Shown in pieces: positions 7,352 to 14,614 of a stretch of DNA of 17,247 nucleotides (position 1 is the first letter of the stretch; every line of letters starts with the position of its first letter). Origin of the DNA: Alphaproteobacteria bacterium UBA1254 (lineage in GTDB: Bacteria > Pseudomonadota > Alphaproteobacteria > RF32 > CAG-239); assembly GCA_002308495.1 (NCBI GenBank), contig DBVW01000003.1, forward strand, positions 1 to 17,247. The letters are read 5' to 3'. Below the pieces are notes generated by a model. The model worked only from the letters and a program-made list of their open reading frames with translations, was not told the origin of the DNA and did no database searches. The position numbers were made by a program, and so were the translations under genes.

Positions 7352-8755
7352 ATGGAACAAATACTTTTTGACTTAAATGAAATACAAGAAAACACTGCAA
7401 ACATCGGCGGTAAGGCTAAAGGTTTGGCGGAAAGTTTACGTTTGATTGATGAGTTAAAACAATTCGGCATTTCTGTTGATGTGCCGGAAACGTTTGTGCT
7501 TTCAGATAAAGCGCACGATAAATATCTTAAAAAAGGCAAGGTACCGAATGAGGTGTTGGTTGAGGCAGTTAAAGCAATGCATGCTGCGGGCGGCAATGTT
7601 GCCGTTCGTTCATCGGCAGATATTGAAGACGGAACAAATAAAAGTTATTCAGGCGCTTTTGAAACAGTTTTGAATGTTTCAACGGTTGAGCAGATGCGCG
7701 AGGCTTTAAAAACGGTTTATGAATCTGCCGAAAAGGTCAAATTAGAAAACGGCAAAAAACCGAAGATGTCTGTTGTTATTCAGCAGATGATATCAGAGCC
7801 GGATTATGCCGGTGTTGTTTACAGCGAAGATTTTGATGGGGACCCTGTTGCTGTTATCAATTATGTTCAAGGAAAAACGGCTGAGAATCTTTTAAGAGGC
7901 GCAGAAAAAGGAAAATGTCTTAAAATCGGTAAGTGCGTTAAGAAAGATTCAAAGGAATCAGATGAATATGGTGATTTTTCATTGTTTATGCCTGAGGATT
8001 ATCAAAGAATCCTAAATCATGAAGTTGTTTTTTCAAAGAAAGTCAAATTTAAGTCAGAAAAAGGCGAATATGCTTACGGGGGTTTTTATCCGTTGCTTGA
8101 CAGACGACTTGATACGGTTATGATTTCGCTGACAGCTACGGTCAATAAATTGGAAAAAGATTTGGGACATCCGATAGATATGGAATTTGCCGCTTCGAAA
8201 AGTAAAATTTATCTTTTACAACAAAGACCTTATTTATCACAACAGAATTTTATCATAAAAACTTTAGAAAACGGTGATGTGGTCGGTTATTTTAAGGATC
8301 AGCCCGTTATTACAACAGTGATGACGGATAAATTCAGCTCGGTTTATGAGGAAAAATATTCGGATTATCTTAAAAATTCTTCAGTTTCTTTTTGTGATTT
8401 TTCGGGTTATGCGTTTGTTTTTGAACATGAGAAAAAATTTTATCGTGAAGTTGACGGAAAACTTGTTCACAAAAGAAATAGGGTCAAACCTTATCAATAT
8501 GCACAGCATGCCATGTGGTATGGAAATGCTAAGGCAGACGTTGTTGTCGATAACGGAATAGGGCTTGTGGAATTGTTATATGGGCATTATGGAAACGAAA
8601 TACGGGAAATGGGACAGCCTTTCTGGATTTCTTTAAAAGGAGACGCATTAAAAGGTGTGAAAGCAGGAGAAAAGGTCAGAATAGACCTTTCAAAAGGAAC
8701 GGTTGAGAAAGTTGATTTAAACCTCATCAATTTGAAAAAGACAAACGGCAGATAG
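7352..8755 (+). CDS. Orphan PEP-synthase-like ATP-grasp protein
   Basis: The N-terminal 295 residues match the ATP-binding domain of PEP synthase and pyruvate phosphate dikinase. GGKAKG spans 19-24, VAVRSSADIEDG 83-94, SVVIQQM 140-146, AGVVYSEDFDGD 153-164, IDMEFA 275-280, and LLQQRPY 288-294. Normal enzymes continue into a swivelling phosphohistidine domain and a PEP-binding barrel. Here both are missing, and about 170 residues of unrecognised sequence follow (295-467). ATP is probably bound, but the phosphate acceptor is unknown. I chose ATG 7352 because the homology starts there. An in-frame TTG at 7316 would add 12 residues but would sit in the -35 box. The gene diverges from the NAD operon. 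Confidence 0.8.
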   Translation: MEQILFDLNEIQENTANIGGKAKGLAESLRLIDELKQFGISVDVPETFVLSDKAHDKYLKKGKVPNEVLVEAVKAMHAAGGNVAVRSSADIEDGTNKSYSGAFETVLNVSTVEQMREALKTVYESAEKVKLENGKKPKMSVVIQQMISEPDYAGVVYSEDFDGDPVAVINYVQGKTAENLLRGAEKGKCLKIGKCVKKDSKESDEYGDFSLFMPEDYQRILNHEVVFSKKVKFKSEKGEYAYGGFYPLLDRRLDTVMISLTATVNKLEKDLGHPIDMEFAASKSKIYLLQQRPYLSQQNFIIKTLENGDVVGYFKDQPVITTVMTDKFSSVYEEKYSDYLKNSSVSFCDFSGYAFVFEHEKKFYREVDGKLVHKRNRVKPYQYAQHAMWYGNAKADVVVDNGIGLVELLYGHYGNEIREMGQPFWISLKGDALKGVKAGEKVRIDLSKGTVEKVDLNLINLKKTNGR

Positions 8756-8763
8756 AAAAAATA

Positions 8764-9441
8764 TCAGTTATTTTCAGGCTCTGTAAAACGCACATAATTG
8801 CCGATTTCGTATCTTTGTAAAATCGGTCTTCCGACGTTTTTGATTTTGTTTGTTTTAAGAAGTTTTTGCCATGAGCTTAAATATGTGACAATTTCATCGG
8901 GGCTCATACAAGCAAGCTGACGACCTCTTTTGGTGAAAAAGTATTTTGAGTTGTAACCGTGTTCCCAAGAAAGGCGAATTCGGTCGGCATCGCACAAACA
9001 TCTTTGAATGTAAGAATATTTTTTAAATAGGCTCGGCATGGCGCTCGTGTGTTTGGCAACGGCGCTTTTGATTTCAATTTTGTGGAATGGCGTTAGCATA
9101 AAGCCGGGCTCGTCCAAAAAGTTTTGTGTTTCAAGACGGGTGGCGGCATCGGGACCGTGCGTTTCGTTGTAGGCATCATCCGTTCTTGCCGAATCGTGCA
9201 AAGCGGCGGCTAAAAGAAGGGGCAAAAGCTCGTCTCGAAAATCTTTATAGCCTTCGGATAGGGCTATATCGACTGCTCTGAAAGCAACAAGCTCGGTGTG
9301 TTCTATACCGTGATAGCCCTTGATTTTTTGGCGTGTAAAAGTTTTGATAATCGGGATGATGATGTTTTCAAGATAGGAAGCTGATCTGATTTTGAGCTGT
9401 AAGCGTTCTTCGTCAGAAATTTTTGCAGGTCTGTTAAACAT
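8764..9441 (-). CDS. HD-domain phosphohydrolase
   Basis: A 225-residue protein with the metal-binding pattern of HD hydrolases. H48 lies in GYHGIEHT, H82-D83 in ALHDSAR, H131 in AKHTSA, and D151 or D153 in CDADRIRL. Such proteins cleave phosphate esters of nucleotides or cyclic nucleotides, but the substrate cannot be read from the sequence. No extra sensory or synthetase domain is present. Its ATG shares a base with the stop of the upstream lipoprotein gene (TAATG), and only a weak GGTGG lies upstream, so coupling is likely. It converges with the ATP-grasp gene with an 8-base gap and no hairpin, so the two transcripts may overlap. Confidence 0.85.
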   Translation of the reverse strand: MFNRPAKISDEERLQLKIRSASYLENIIIPIIKTFTRQKIKGYHGIEHTELVAFRAVDIALSEGYKDFRDELLPLLLAAALHDSARTDDAYNETHGPDAATRLETQNFLDEPGFMLTPFHKIEIKSAVAKHTSAMPSLFKKYSYIQRCLCDADRIRLSWEHGYNSKYFFTKRGRQLACMSPDEIVTYLSSWQKLLKTNKIKNVGRPILQRYEIGNYVRFTEPENN

Positions 9442-9713
9442 TATTTATTACCACCGTTACATTTTTGACAAGGGGTTGCACCTTTTGATTTTGCATCAGA
9501 TTTCGTTGTTACAATACAATTTTTCGAACAACTTTTTGCAATTTTGCATTTTGAATCGTGATAGACAAGCGTATTTGTGTTTAAAACAACCATACGACTG
9601 TCATCTGCTTCGGGAATCATAAAGGCAGAGGAGTTTGTATTTAATAAACCGTCGAGTTCCTGACAGGCAGGTAACATCAGACATAACAAAATCAAACAGA
9701 TAACTTTCTTCAT
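9441..9713 (-). CDS. Small cysteine-rich lipoprotein
   Basis: A 90-residue predicted lipoprotein: MKK, a hydrophobic run, then lipobox LPAC with the lipidated cysteine at residue 17. The mature part has a short linker and a C-terminal module with H52, C56, C62, C66, C82 and C85 ending in PCQKC. The spacing YH-x3-C...C-x3-C...PC-x2-C recalls the small zinc-binding module of the Ada N-terminus and related exported proteins, so metal binding is plausible but not shown. The ATG at 9713 was chosen because AAAGGTG lies four bases upstream and the signal peptide then begins properly. A longer frame up to 9740 has no such site. The function is unknown. It is coupled to the HD hydrolase gene. Confidence 0.8.
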   Translation of the reverse strand: MKKVICLILLCLMLPACQELDGLLNTNSSAFMIPEADDSRMVVLNTNTLVYHDSKCKIAKSCSKNCIVTTKSDAKSKGATPCQKCNGGNK

Positions 9714-9790
9714 TTTACACCTTTGAGAAAAAAAACACACGCTGATATATTATGGTATATTTTAGTTAATATTAAGTGAATCTTTTACTA

Positions 9791-9826
9791 AAAAAACTTC
9801 TTTCAAAATGATGAAAGAAGTTTTTT
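9791..9826 (-). terminator. Intrinsic terminator of the glycosyltransferase gene
   Basis: A perfect 14-bp stem pairs AAAAAACTTCTTTC (9791-9804) with 9813-9826, around loop AAAATGAT. On the minus strand it ends in TTTTTT and lies 15 bases after the glycosyltransferase stop. It separates that gene from the lipoprotein-HD pair, although the symmetric ends could act both ways. Confidence 0.88.
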
Positions 9827-9840
9827 AGAAAATTTATAAG

Positions 9841-11364
9841 TTATAAGCACAGACCGCCGTTTTTTATTTTAAGAGCAGGATGTATGCTTTTGTTTTTTTT
9901 CTTTTCCAAAGCCTCTTTGACCAAGGCATCTTTTTGGGCAGAAATTTTTTCCCAAGTGAGTTTTGAACGAGCAAACTCATAACCGTTTTCGGCCATTTGG
10001 GCACAGAGCTTTTCATCACCAAGCAATGTTTTCAGCGCTTTAATTTGGCGCCAACGGTCTTCTTCTTGAGACGGTGCATAAATACCGATTTCTTTGCTTA
10101 AATCTATGCTGTCATCACGAATATCGGCACAGTGCGCAAAATCATTAAATCCGCTTCTTCCGACGATAACGGCTGTTTTGCAACCCATAGCTTCAATCGG
10201 AACCATGCCGAAAGCCTCATTTAAGCTCGACATAACGAAAATGTCTGAAACTCTGTAAATCGTTGCCATTTCCTGTTGGTTAAGAGAGGGCAAGAAAACA
10301 ACGCGATCTTTGAACTCTTTTAATATCTTTTCGCATTCTTCCGTGACGGGATTTGATTTTTCGCTACTGAGCATGAACACAACATTGGGTTCTGATTTCA
10401 TGATTTCGGCCATTGAGCGAGAAAGTTCGGCATAACCTTTATCGCGAACAACTCGACCGAGTGATGAAACAACCTTTTTGTTCATTAAGTTGATAAATTG
10501 AACATTTCCGTCAGCATCCGTATATTCAAATTGATATTTCAGTTTGCTGGCTTCTTGAGCGGATATGGGGTAAAAGACAGAAGAATTATATCCGGGCGGA
10601 ATCACCGTAATTTTATTGATGTCCTGCAAGTATGGCTCGGCAATAAGGCGGCGTTGTTCGTCGGGAGAAGTGGCAACGATAATGTCTGCGCGATCAAAGG
10701 CATATTTTTCGTGCTTAATTCTGTCTCTGAAATTGTGCCATTGCCATTCTTCGTCCGTAATTTTTCCTTCTTGGTATTGAGGCAGGTTTCGCTCATATTT
10801 TTTATGACCTAACGAATGGCTCGTGACCAACATAATCGGTCTTTTTCCGGTTTCTTGTTCTATTTTGTTGCAGAGCATATCGGCGGCAAGCATTCCATCA
10901 CGGTAATGACCCTCAACAACCTCAATCTTGTCCAGAGCGCCTTCTTTTTTGTAAAATTCAAAGAGATTGTCTACAAGTTCGGGCAACAGCGGCACAATTT
11001 CTTCTTTAGGCAAAAAAGCAAAATTGCCGCCTGCAGGAACGCGCAAAACACGACTCCTGATAGCTTTGCTTTCATGCCATTGCTGTTCAATGGTGTAATT
11101 AATGTCTTTTCCCAAATCTTTGTATGTTCCGCCGAATTCCGGGCAAATTCTGGGATCTACGCGGCGGGTTACGAGATCAATGTCATAATTGCTTGAACTG
11201 GTAGCGAGAGCTTTCACATAATAAACCTGTCCGCCGGTATCTTGTCCGGTAATGACTTTTTTAGTGATAATTTCTGTAGTGGGAAACCCTTTTTCGTCAG
11301 TGTTGAAAGCATAATCTCCTTCAACAAGACCATGTGTCGAGAACATTACTTTTAATTTTTTCAT
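9841..11364 (-). CDS. Sucrose-phosphate-synthase-like GT4 glycosyltransferase
   Basis: A 507-residue GT-B retaining glycosyltransferase. The N-terminal half has the sucrose synthase / sucrose-phosphate synthase signature DTGGQVYYVKALA (42-54), VTRRVDPR (65-72), RVPAGG (108-113), EGHYRDGML (151-159) and TSHSLGHKK (181-189). The C-terminal half has PPGYNSSVF, GRVVRDKGY (303-311) and the nucleotide-sugar E-x7-E motif (E383, E391 in NEAFGMVPIEAMG). Sucrose, mannosylfructose and other sugar-phosphate products are all possible in this subgroup. No sucrose-phosphate phosphatase gene is next to it, so the acceptor is open. It sits beside three other glycosyltransferase genes but is transcribed away from them. 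GCAGGG before the ATG is a modest ribosome binding site. Confidence 0.85.
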   Translation of the reverse strand: MKKLKVMFSTHGLVEGDYAFNTDEKGFPTTEIITKKVITGQDTGGQVYYVKALATSSSNYDIDLVTRRVDPRICPEFGGTYKDLGKDINYTIEQQWHESKAIRSRVLRVPAGGNFAFLPKEEIVPLLPELVDNLFEFYKKEGALDKIEVVEGHYRDGMLAADMLCNKIEQETGKRPIMLVTSHSLGHKKYERNLPQYQEGKITDEEWQWHNFRDRIKHEKYAFDRADIIVATSPDEQRRLIAEPYLQDINKITVIPPGYNSSVFYPISAQEASKLKYQFEYTDADGNVQFINLMNKKVVSSLGRVVRDKGYAELSRSMAEIMKSEPNVVFMLSSEKSNPVTEECEKILKEFKDRVVFLPSLNQQEMATIYRVSDIFVMSSLNEAFGMVPIEAMGCKTAVIVGRSGFNDFAHCADIRDDSIDLSKEIGIYAPSQEEDRWRQIKALKTLLGDEKLCAQMAENGYEFARSKLTWEKISAQKDALVKEALEKKKNKSIHPALKIKNGGLCL

Positions 11365-11452
11365 TATATACCCTGCCTTTAGTTTATCATAAATTTAGAG
11401 TATGATATCAGAAATAAAAACAAAAAGCAAATTTATTTTTAAAAGATTAAAA

Positions 11453-11464
11453 TGTTTATAAACA
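11453..11464. other. 12-bp palindrome in the divergent glycosyltransferase gap
   Basis: TGTTTATAAACA is a perfect palindrome in the 174-base gap between the SPS-like gene and the GT2 gene. It could be an operator, but AT-rich palindromes of this length arise by chance. I see no convincing -35/-10 pair for either gene in this gap. Confidence 0.25.
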
Positions 11465-11538
11465 CTTTATTTTTCTTTATGTTTCGTTTCGGTTGCTTTA
11501 AGCTCTAACGTGTTGAAATAAAAAGAAACGGGATTGGT

Positions 11539-12663
11539 ATGCCTGAAATTTCAGTAATATTGCCGGTTTATAATGCGGATAAGTATTTGCAGGAATGTTT
11601 GGATAGTTTGCTTTGCCAAACGTTTAGAGATATAGAAGTGCTTTGCATCAATGACGGCTCAACAGATAAATCTGCGGAGATTTTGAATCAATATACGCAA
11701 AAAGACAATCGTGTCAGGGTCTTTGAACAGGAAAATTCCGGTCCTGCAAAGGCTAGAAATGTAGGGCTCTTTAATGCTAAAGGTCAATTTTTAATGTTTT
11801 GTGATGCAGATGATGCCTATAAGCCCGATATGTGCGAAAAGATGCTGACGGCGCTTAAAGAACATAATGTTGATTTAGTTATGTGCGATGCCGAAATCAT
11901 AGAGTATGATAAAAATCATGGCCGTCAAGAAGGCAATATTGCTTATCACAAACTTCGTCATAAAGGTTTTTATGAATTGACACAAGATCTTCGCTCTCGT
12001 CTGAATATTCTTCTTTGGAATAAGATATTCAAGCTTGATTTGATTAAAAAGTGGCATATTGATTTTCCGAGCGGTTATAAGAGCGATGATGATTCCTTTG
12101 TTTCGCAGTATCTGTGCGTTGCCGAAACTTTTTTCGGGCTTGATGAAAAACTTTATTGTTATAAATTGCTTTCAAATTCTATTATGGGAACGATTTTATC
12201 ACAAGGAAAGACAGATTCTTTGTTCGATAAAATTTATTCGTTACGACATACGCTTGATTTTTTAACGAAAAACGAGCTGCTTAAGAAAAATTTATGGATA
12301 TTATACAGGGTTTTGGCGGATATTACCTATCCGTTAAGCTTTTTAAGCTACGAAGACAGTTTGAAATATTTAAAGACTTTTAATGAAAAATGTTTGATTT
12401 TTTTTGATGTTGAAACATTAAAAGATTTTAAAACGCTCCGACAATGTAAAGAGGGAAATTATCTTCGGGTTATTCAAAGATGGTGTGTAAAATATAAAGA
12501 TCAATTCAGGTTTTATAAGCGCGTCGAAGATGAGAAGGATGTCGCTTATCTTTTGCTCGGTTTTCCCATTTGGAAAAAACGTCAGACACAAAAATCAAAA
12601 AGTTACTATCTTTTCGGCATTAAATTTTATTCAAAAAAAAGAGGTCTAAGGCATGAAAAATAA
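11539..12663 (+). CDS. GT2-family glycosyltransferase
   Basis: An inverting GT-A transferase of 374 residues, probably acting on LPS, capsule or another surface glycan at the inner membrane. The N-terminal domain shows ISVILPVYN (4-12), INDGSTD (37-43), NSGPAKARN (66-74) and the metal/nucleotide motif CDADD (88-92). After the catalytic domain the C-terminus carries two versions of a short hydrophobic-basic motif, LLGFPIWKK and LFGIKFYSKK. These recur at the ends of many bacterial surface glycosyltransferases and may hold the protein to the membrane (inference). The GGGATT site upstream is weak. The end overlaps the next gene by 11 bases. Sugar donor and acceptor cannot be told. Confidence 0.88.
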   Translation: MPEISVILPVYNADKYLQECLDSLLCQTFRDIEVLCINDGSTDKSAEILNQYTQKDNRVRVFEQENSGPAKARNVGLFNAKGQFLMFCDADDAYKPDMCEKMLTALKEHNVDLVMCDAEIIEYDKNHGRQEGNIAYHKLRHKGFYELTQDLRSRLNILLWNKIFKLDLIKKWHIDFPSGYKSDDDSFVSQYLCVAETFFGLDEKLYCYKLLSNSIMGTILSQGKTDSLFDKIYSLRHTLDFLTKNELLKKNLWILYRVLADITYPLSFLSYEDSLKYLKTFNEKCLIFFDVETLKDFKTLRQCKEGNYLRVIQRWCVKYKDQFRFYKRVEDEKDVAYLLLGFPIWKKRQTQKSKSYYLFGIKFYSKKRGLRHEK

Positions 12664-14611
12664 AACAAGTGTTCGAATTTTGGTCGGATGTCATAAACCC
12701 TGTGTCCTTTTAAAGAGCGACATTTTAACGCCTATCCATTGCGGGAGGGCTTTGACAGCCGAATTTTCAAAAGATGGCGCTATGAGCAAGGAAGATTACG
12801 AATGGATGGTTTCGTCCATGATCGGAGACGATACGGGGGATAATATCTCAGCTCGGAACAGACATTTTGCGGAGATGAGCGCGATCTACTGGGCATGGAA
12901 AAATTATGATAAGCTCGGAAACCCTGATTATGTGGGTTTTTGCCAATACAGAAGGTTGCTCGATTTTACAAATCAGGTTGAGGCAAAAAGGGTTGAAAAC
13001 GGTTGCGTGATGGAACCGTTTTTGCCGGAAAGTTTGGCTTTGGAATATGAAAAAAATTGTGATGCCGTTGTTGATGAGATTTCAAAATTTGATATTATTC
13101 ACGGTAATCTTTTACAAGGAAAATGCACTTGCTATGATGTTTTCAAAGAATTTGAAATTCCGGAAATCGGGTTAAAAGAATATATTTTTCATGATACGCT
13201 TTCGTATGTGGAAGAAAAGTTTCCGGATTTTAAGGAAGCTTTGAGGCTTTATAGTGCATCGTATGAGCATTATTGTTATAATTGCTTTGTTATGAAAAAA
13301 GAGCTGTTTATGGAATATTGCTCATTCATTTTTCCTGTTCTTTTGGAAATGGAAAAACGGATTAATTATCATGAGTTTAATTTGAACGGTCAGAGAATTT
13401 TAGCTTATGTTTCCGAAAGGCTGACCGGATTGTTTGTTACCAAGAAAAAGCTTGATGGCGTTAATGTGGGTTATAAACCTGTTGTGTTTATTGAAAAGAC
13501 AGATATTGAACGCCCGGTTTTGCCGAAGTTTAAAAACAATAATGTCTGCGTTGTTTTGAGCTCCGATAATAATTATGCACCTTATTTGAGCGTTACGATA
13601 CAATCACTTATTTCACACGCTTCAAAAGAATATAACTATGATATTTGTGTTTTGGAAAACGGATTAAGCCCGTCTAAAAAAGAAAAGCTCTTAACACAAG
13701 AAACAAACAACGTGTCTGTTCGATTTATAAACATTAAACCGTTTTTGGCAGATGTTAAAAATGATTTGTTTTATGTTTCAAAACATTTTACGGTTGCGGC
13801 TTATTTTCGATTGTTTATTCCGAGAATTTTCAAACATTATGATAAAGTTTTGTATATTGATTGTGATTTATGTTTGTTAGATGATGTTGCAAAACTTTAT
13901 CAAACGGATTTGAAGGGGAAATATATTGCTGCGTCAATGGATATCGGCTCGCAATATATGTCTTTTATGGGCCGATATACAGACAATGATTGGGCGGATT
14001 ATTTGTTAAATTCGCTTAAGATGGATCCTGAAAACATTTATTTTAACAGCGGTGTTTTGGTTTTTGATGTTCAAAAATTAAATGATTTTCGTATGGAAAA
14101 AAAATGTTTGGATTTTCTTTCTCAAATTAAGCCGAAATTTGTTGATCAATGCATTTTGAATCATGTTTTGCAAGGTCATGTCCATTATTTGGATTTAAAG
14201 TGGAATGTTCAACATTGGTTTAAGCTGCTTGGGAACGGGATGGTATATTACGTGCCCGGGTATGTATATACGCAATATATGAAAGCTTGTTCTGAGGCAA
14301 AAATTATACATTATTGCGATCATATTAAACCGTGGAATACGCCTGATACACCGCTCGCGGAATATTGGTGGGAATATGCGCGTCGAAGCCCGTTTTATGA
14401 AGAAATTGTTTATATAAACGCTAGTGGCAAAATTTGGCATCTTAAAAGCATTTTGCGTGAAGTTTTAAAAGAAAAGAAATATAAACGAAAATATTTAAAA
14501 TATAAAATTCTTTCTAAAATTACGTTTGGTAAAAAACGCAAAAAATATAAAGAAAAAAGGCGCGAAATGAAAGCTCGTTTAAAAGAGATTAAGGCTTTTT
14601 ATAAGGGGTAA
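12653..14611 (+). CDS. DUF4422-GT8 two-domain glycosyltransferase
   Basis: A 652-residue fusion. Residues 1 to about 270 match DUF4422: VGCHKP (11-16), TPIHCGRA (26-33), DDTGDNISARN (59-69), SAIYWAWKN (76-84) and GFCQYRRLLDF (95-105). This domain is common in polysaccharide loci. Residues about 297-580 form a GT8 retaining transferase with VVLSSDNNYAPYL, the D-x-D at YIDCDLCL (401-408, D403 and D405), FNSGVLVFD (464-472), VDQCILN (497-503), and HYCDHIKPW (553-561). A lysine-rich helix-like tail (about 600-652) ends the protein. The start overlaps the GT2 gene, with GAGGT upstream. The two catalytic domains may add successive sugars to one chain (inference). The specificity is unknown. Confidence 0.88.
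   Translation: MKNKTSVRILVGCHKPCVLLKSDILTPIHCGRALTAEFSKDGAMSKEDYEWMVSSMIGDDTGDNISARNRHFAEMSAIYWAWKNYDKLGNPDYVGFCQYRRLLDFTNQVEAKRVENGCVMEPFLPESLALEYEKNCDAVVDEISKFDIIHGNLLQGKCTCYDVFKEFEIPEIGLKEYIFHDTLSYVEEKFPDFKEALRLYSASYEHYCYNCFVMKKELFMEYCSFIFPVLLEMEKRINYHEFNLNGQRILAYVSERLTGLFVTKKKLDGVNVGYKPVVFIEKTDIERPVLPKFKNNNVCVVLSSDNNYAPYLSVTIQSLISHASKEYNYDICVLENGLSPSKKEKLLTQETNNVSVRFINIKPFLADVKNDLFYVSKHFTVAAYFRLFIPRIFKHYDKVLYIDCDLCLLDDVAKLYQTDLKGKYIAASMDIGSQYMSFMGRYTDNDWADYLLNSLKMDPENIYFNSGVLVFDVQKLNDFRMEKKCLDFLSQIKPKFVDQCILNHVLQGHVHYLDLKWNVQHWFKLLGNGMVYYVPGYVYTQYMKACSEAKIIHYCDHIKPWNTPDTPLAEYWWEYARRSPFYEEIVYINASGKIWHLKSILREVLKEKKYKRKYLKYKILSKITFGKKRKKYKEKRREMKARLKEIKAFYKG
14477..14526 (+). repeat. 50-bp exact direct repeat, copy 1 (GT8 tail)
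   Basis: Identical over 50 bases to 15569-15618, exactly 1092 bases apart. It encodes KYKRKYLKYKILSKIT in the tail of the GT8 protein. Weaker similarity continues without gaps to about 14608, the end of the coding sequence. Confidence 0.95.
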
Positions 14612-14614
14612 TTT

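Noticed and set aside
7243..7596. Minus-strand 117-codon frame across the nadM leader and the ATP-grasp gene start
   Set aside because: It lies opposite a well-supported gene, lacks a ribosome binding site, and its product resembles no family. It is a frame shadow.
8670..8763. Search for a terminator between the convergent ATP-grasp and HD genes
   Set aside because: Only weak inverted repeats inside the coding sequence are present, with no T tract. No terminator is called.
10816..11196. Plus-strand 126-codon frame inside the SPS-like gene
   Set aside because: It is opposite conserved coding sequence of a recognisable glycosyltransferase, and the translation looks non-natural.
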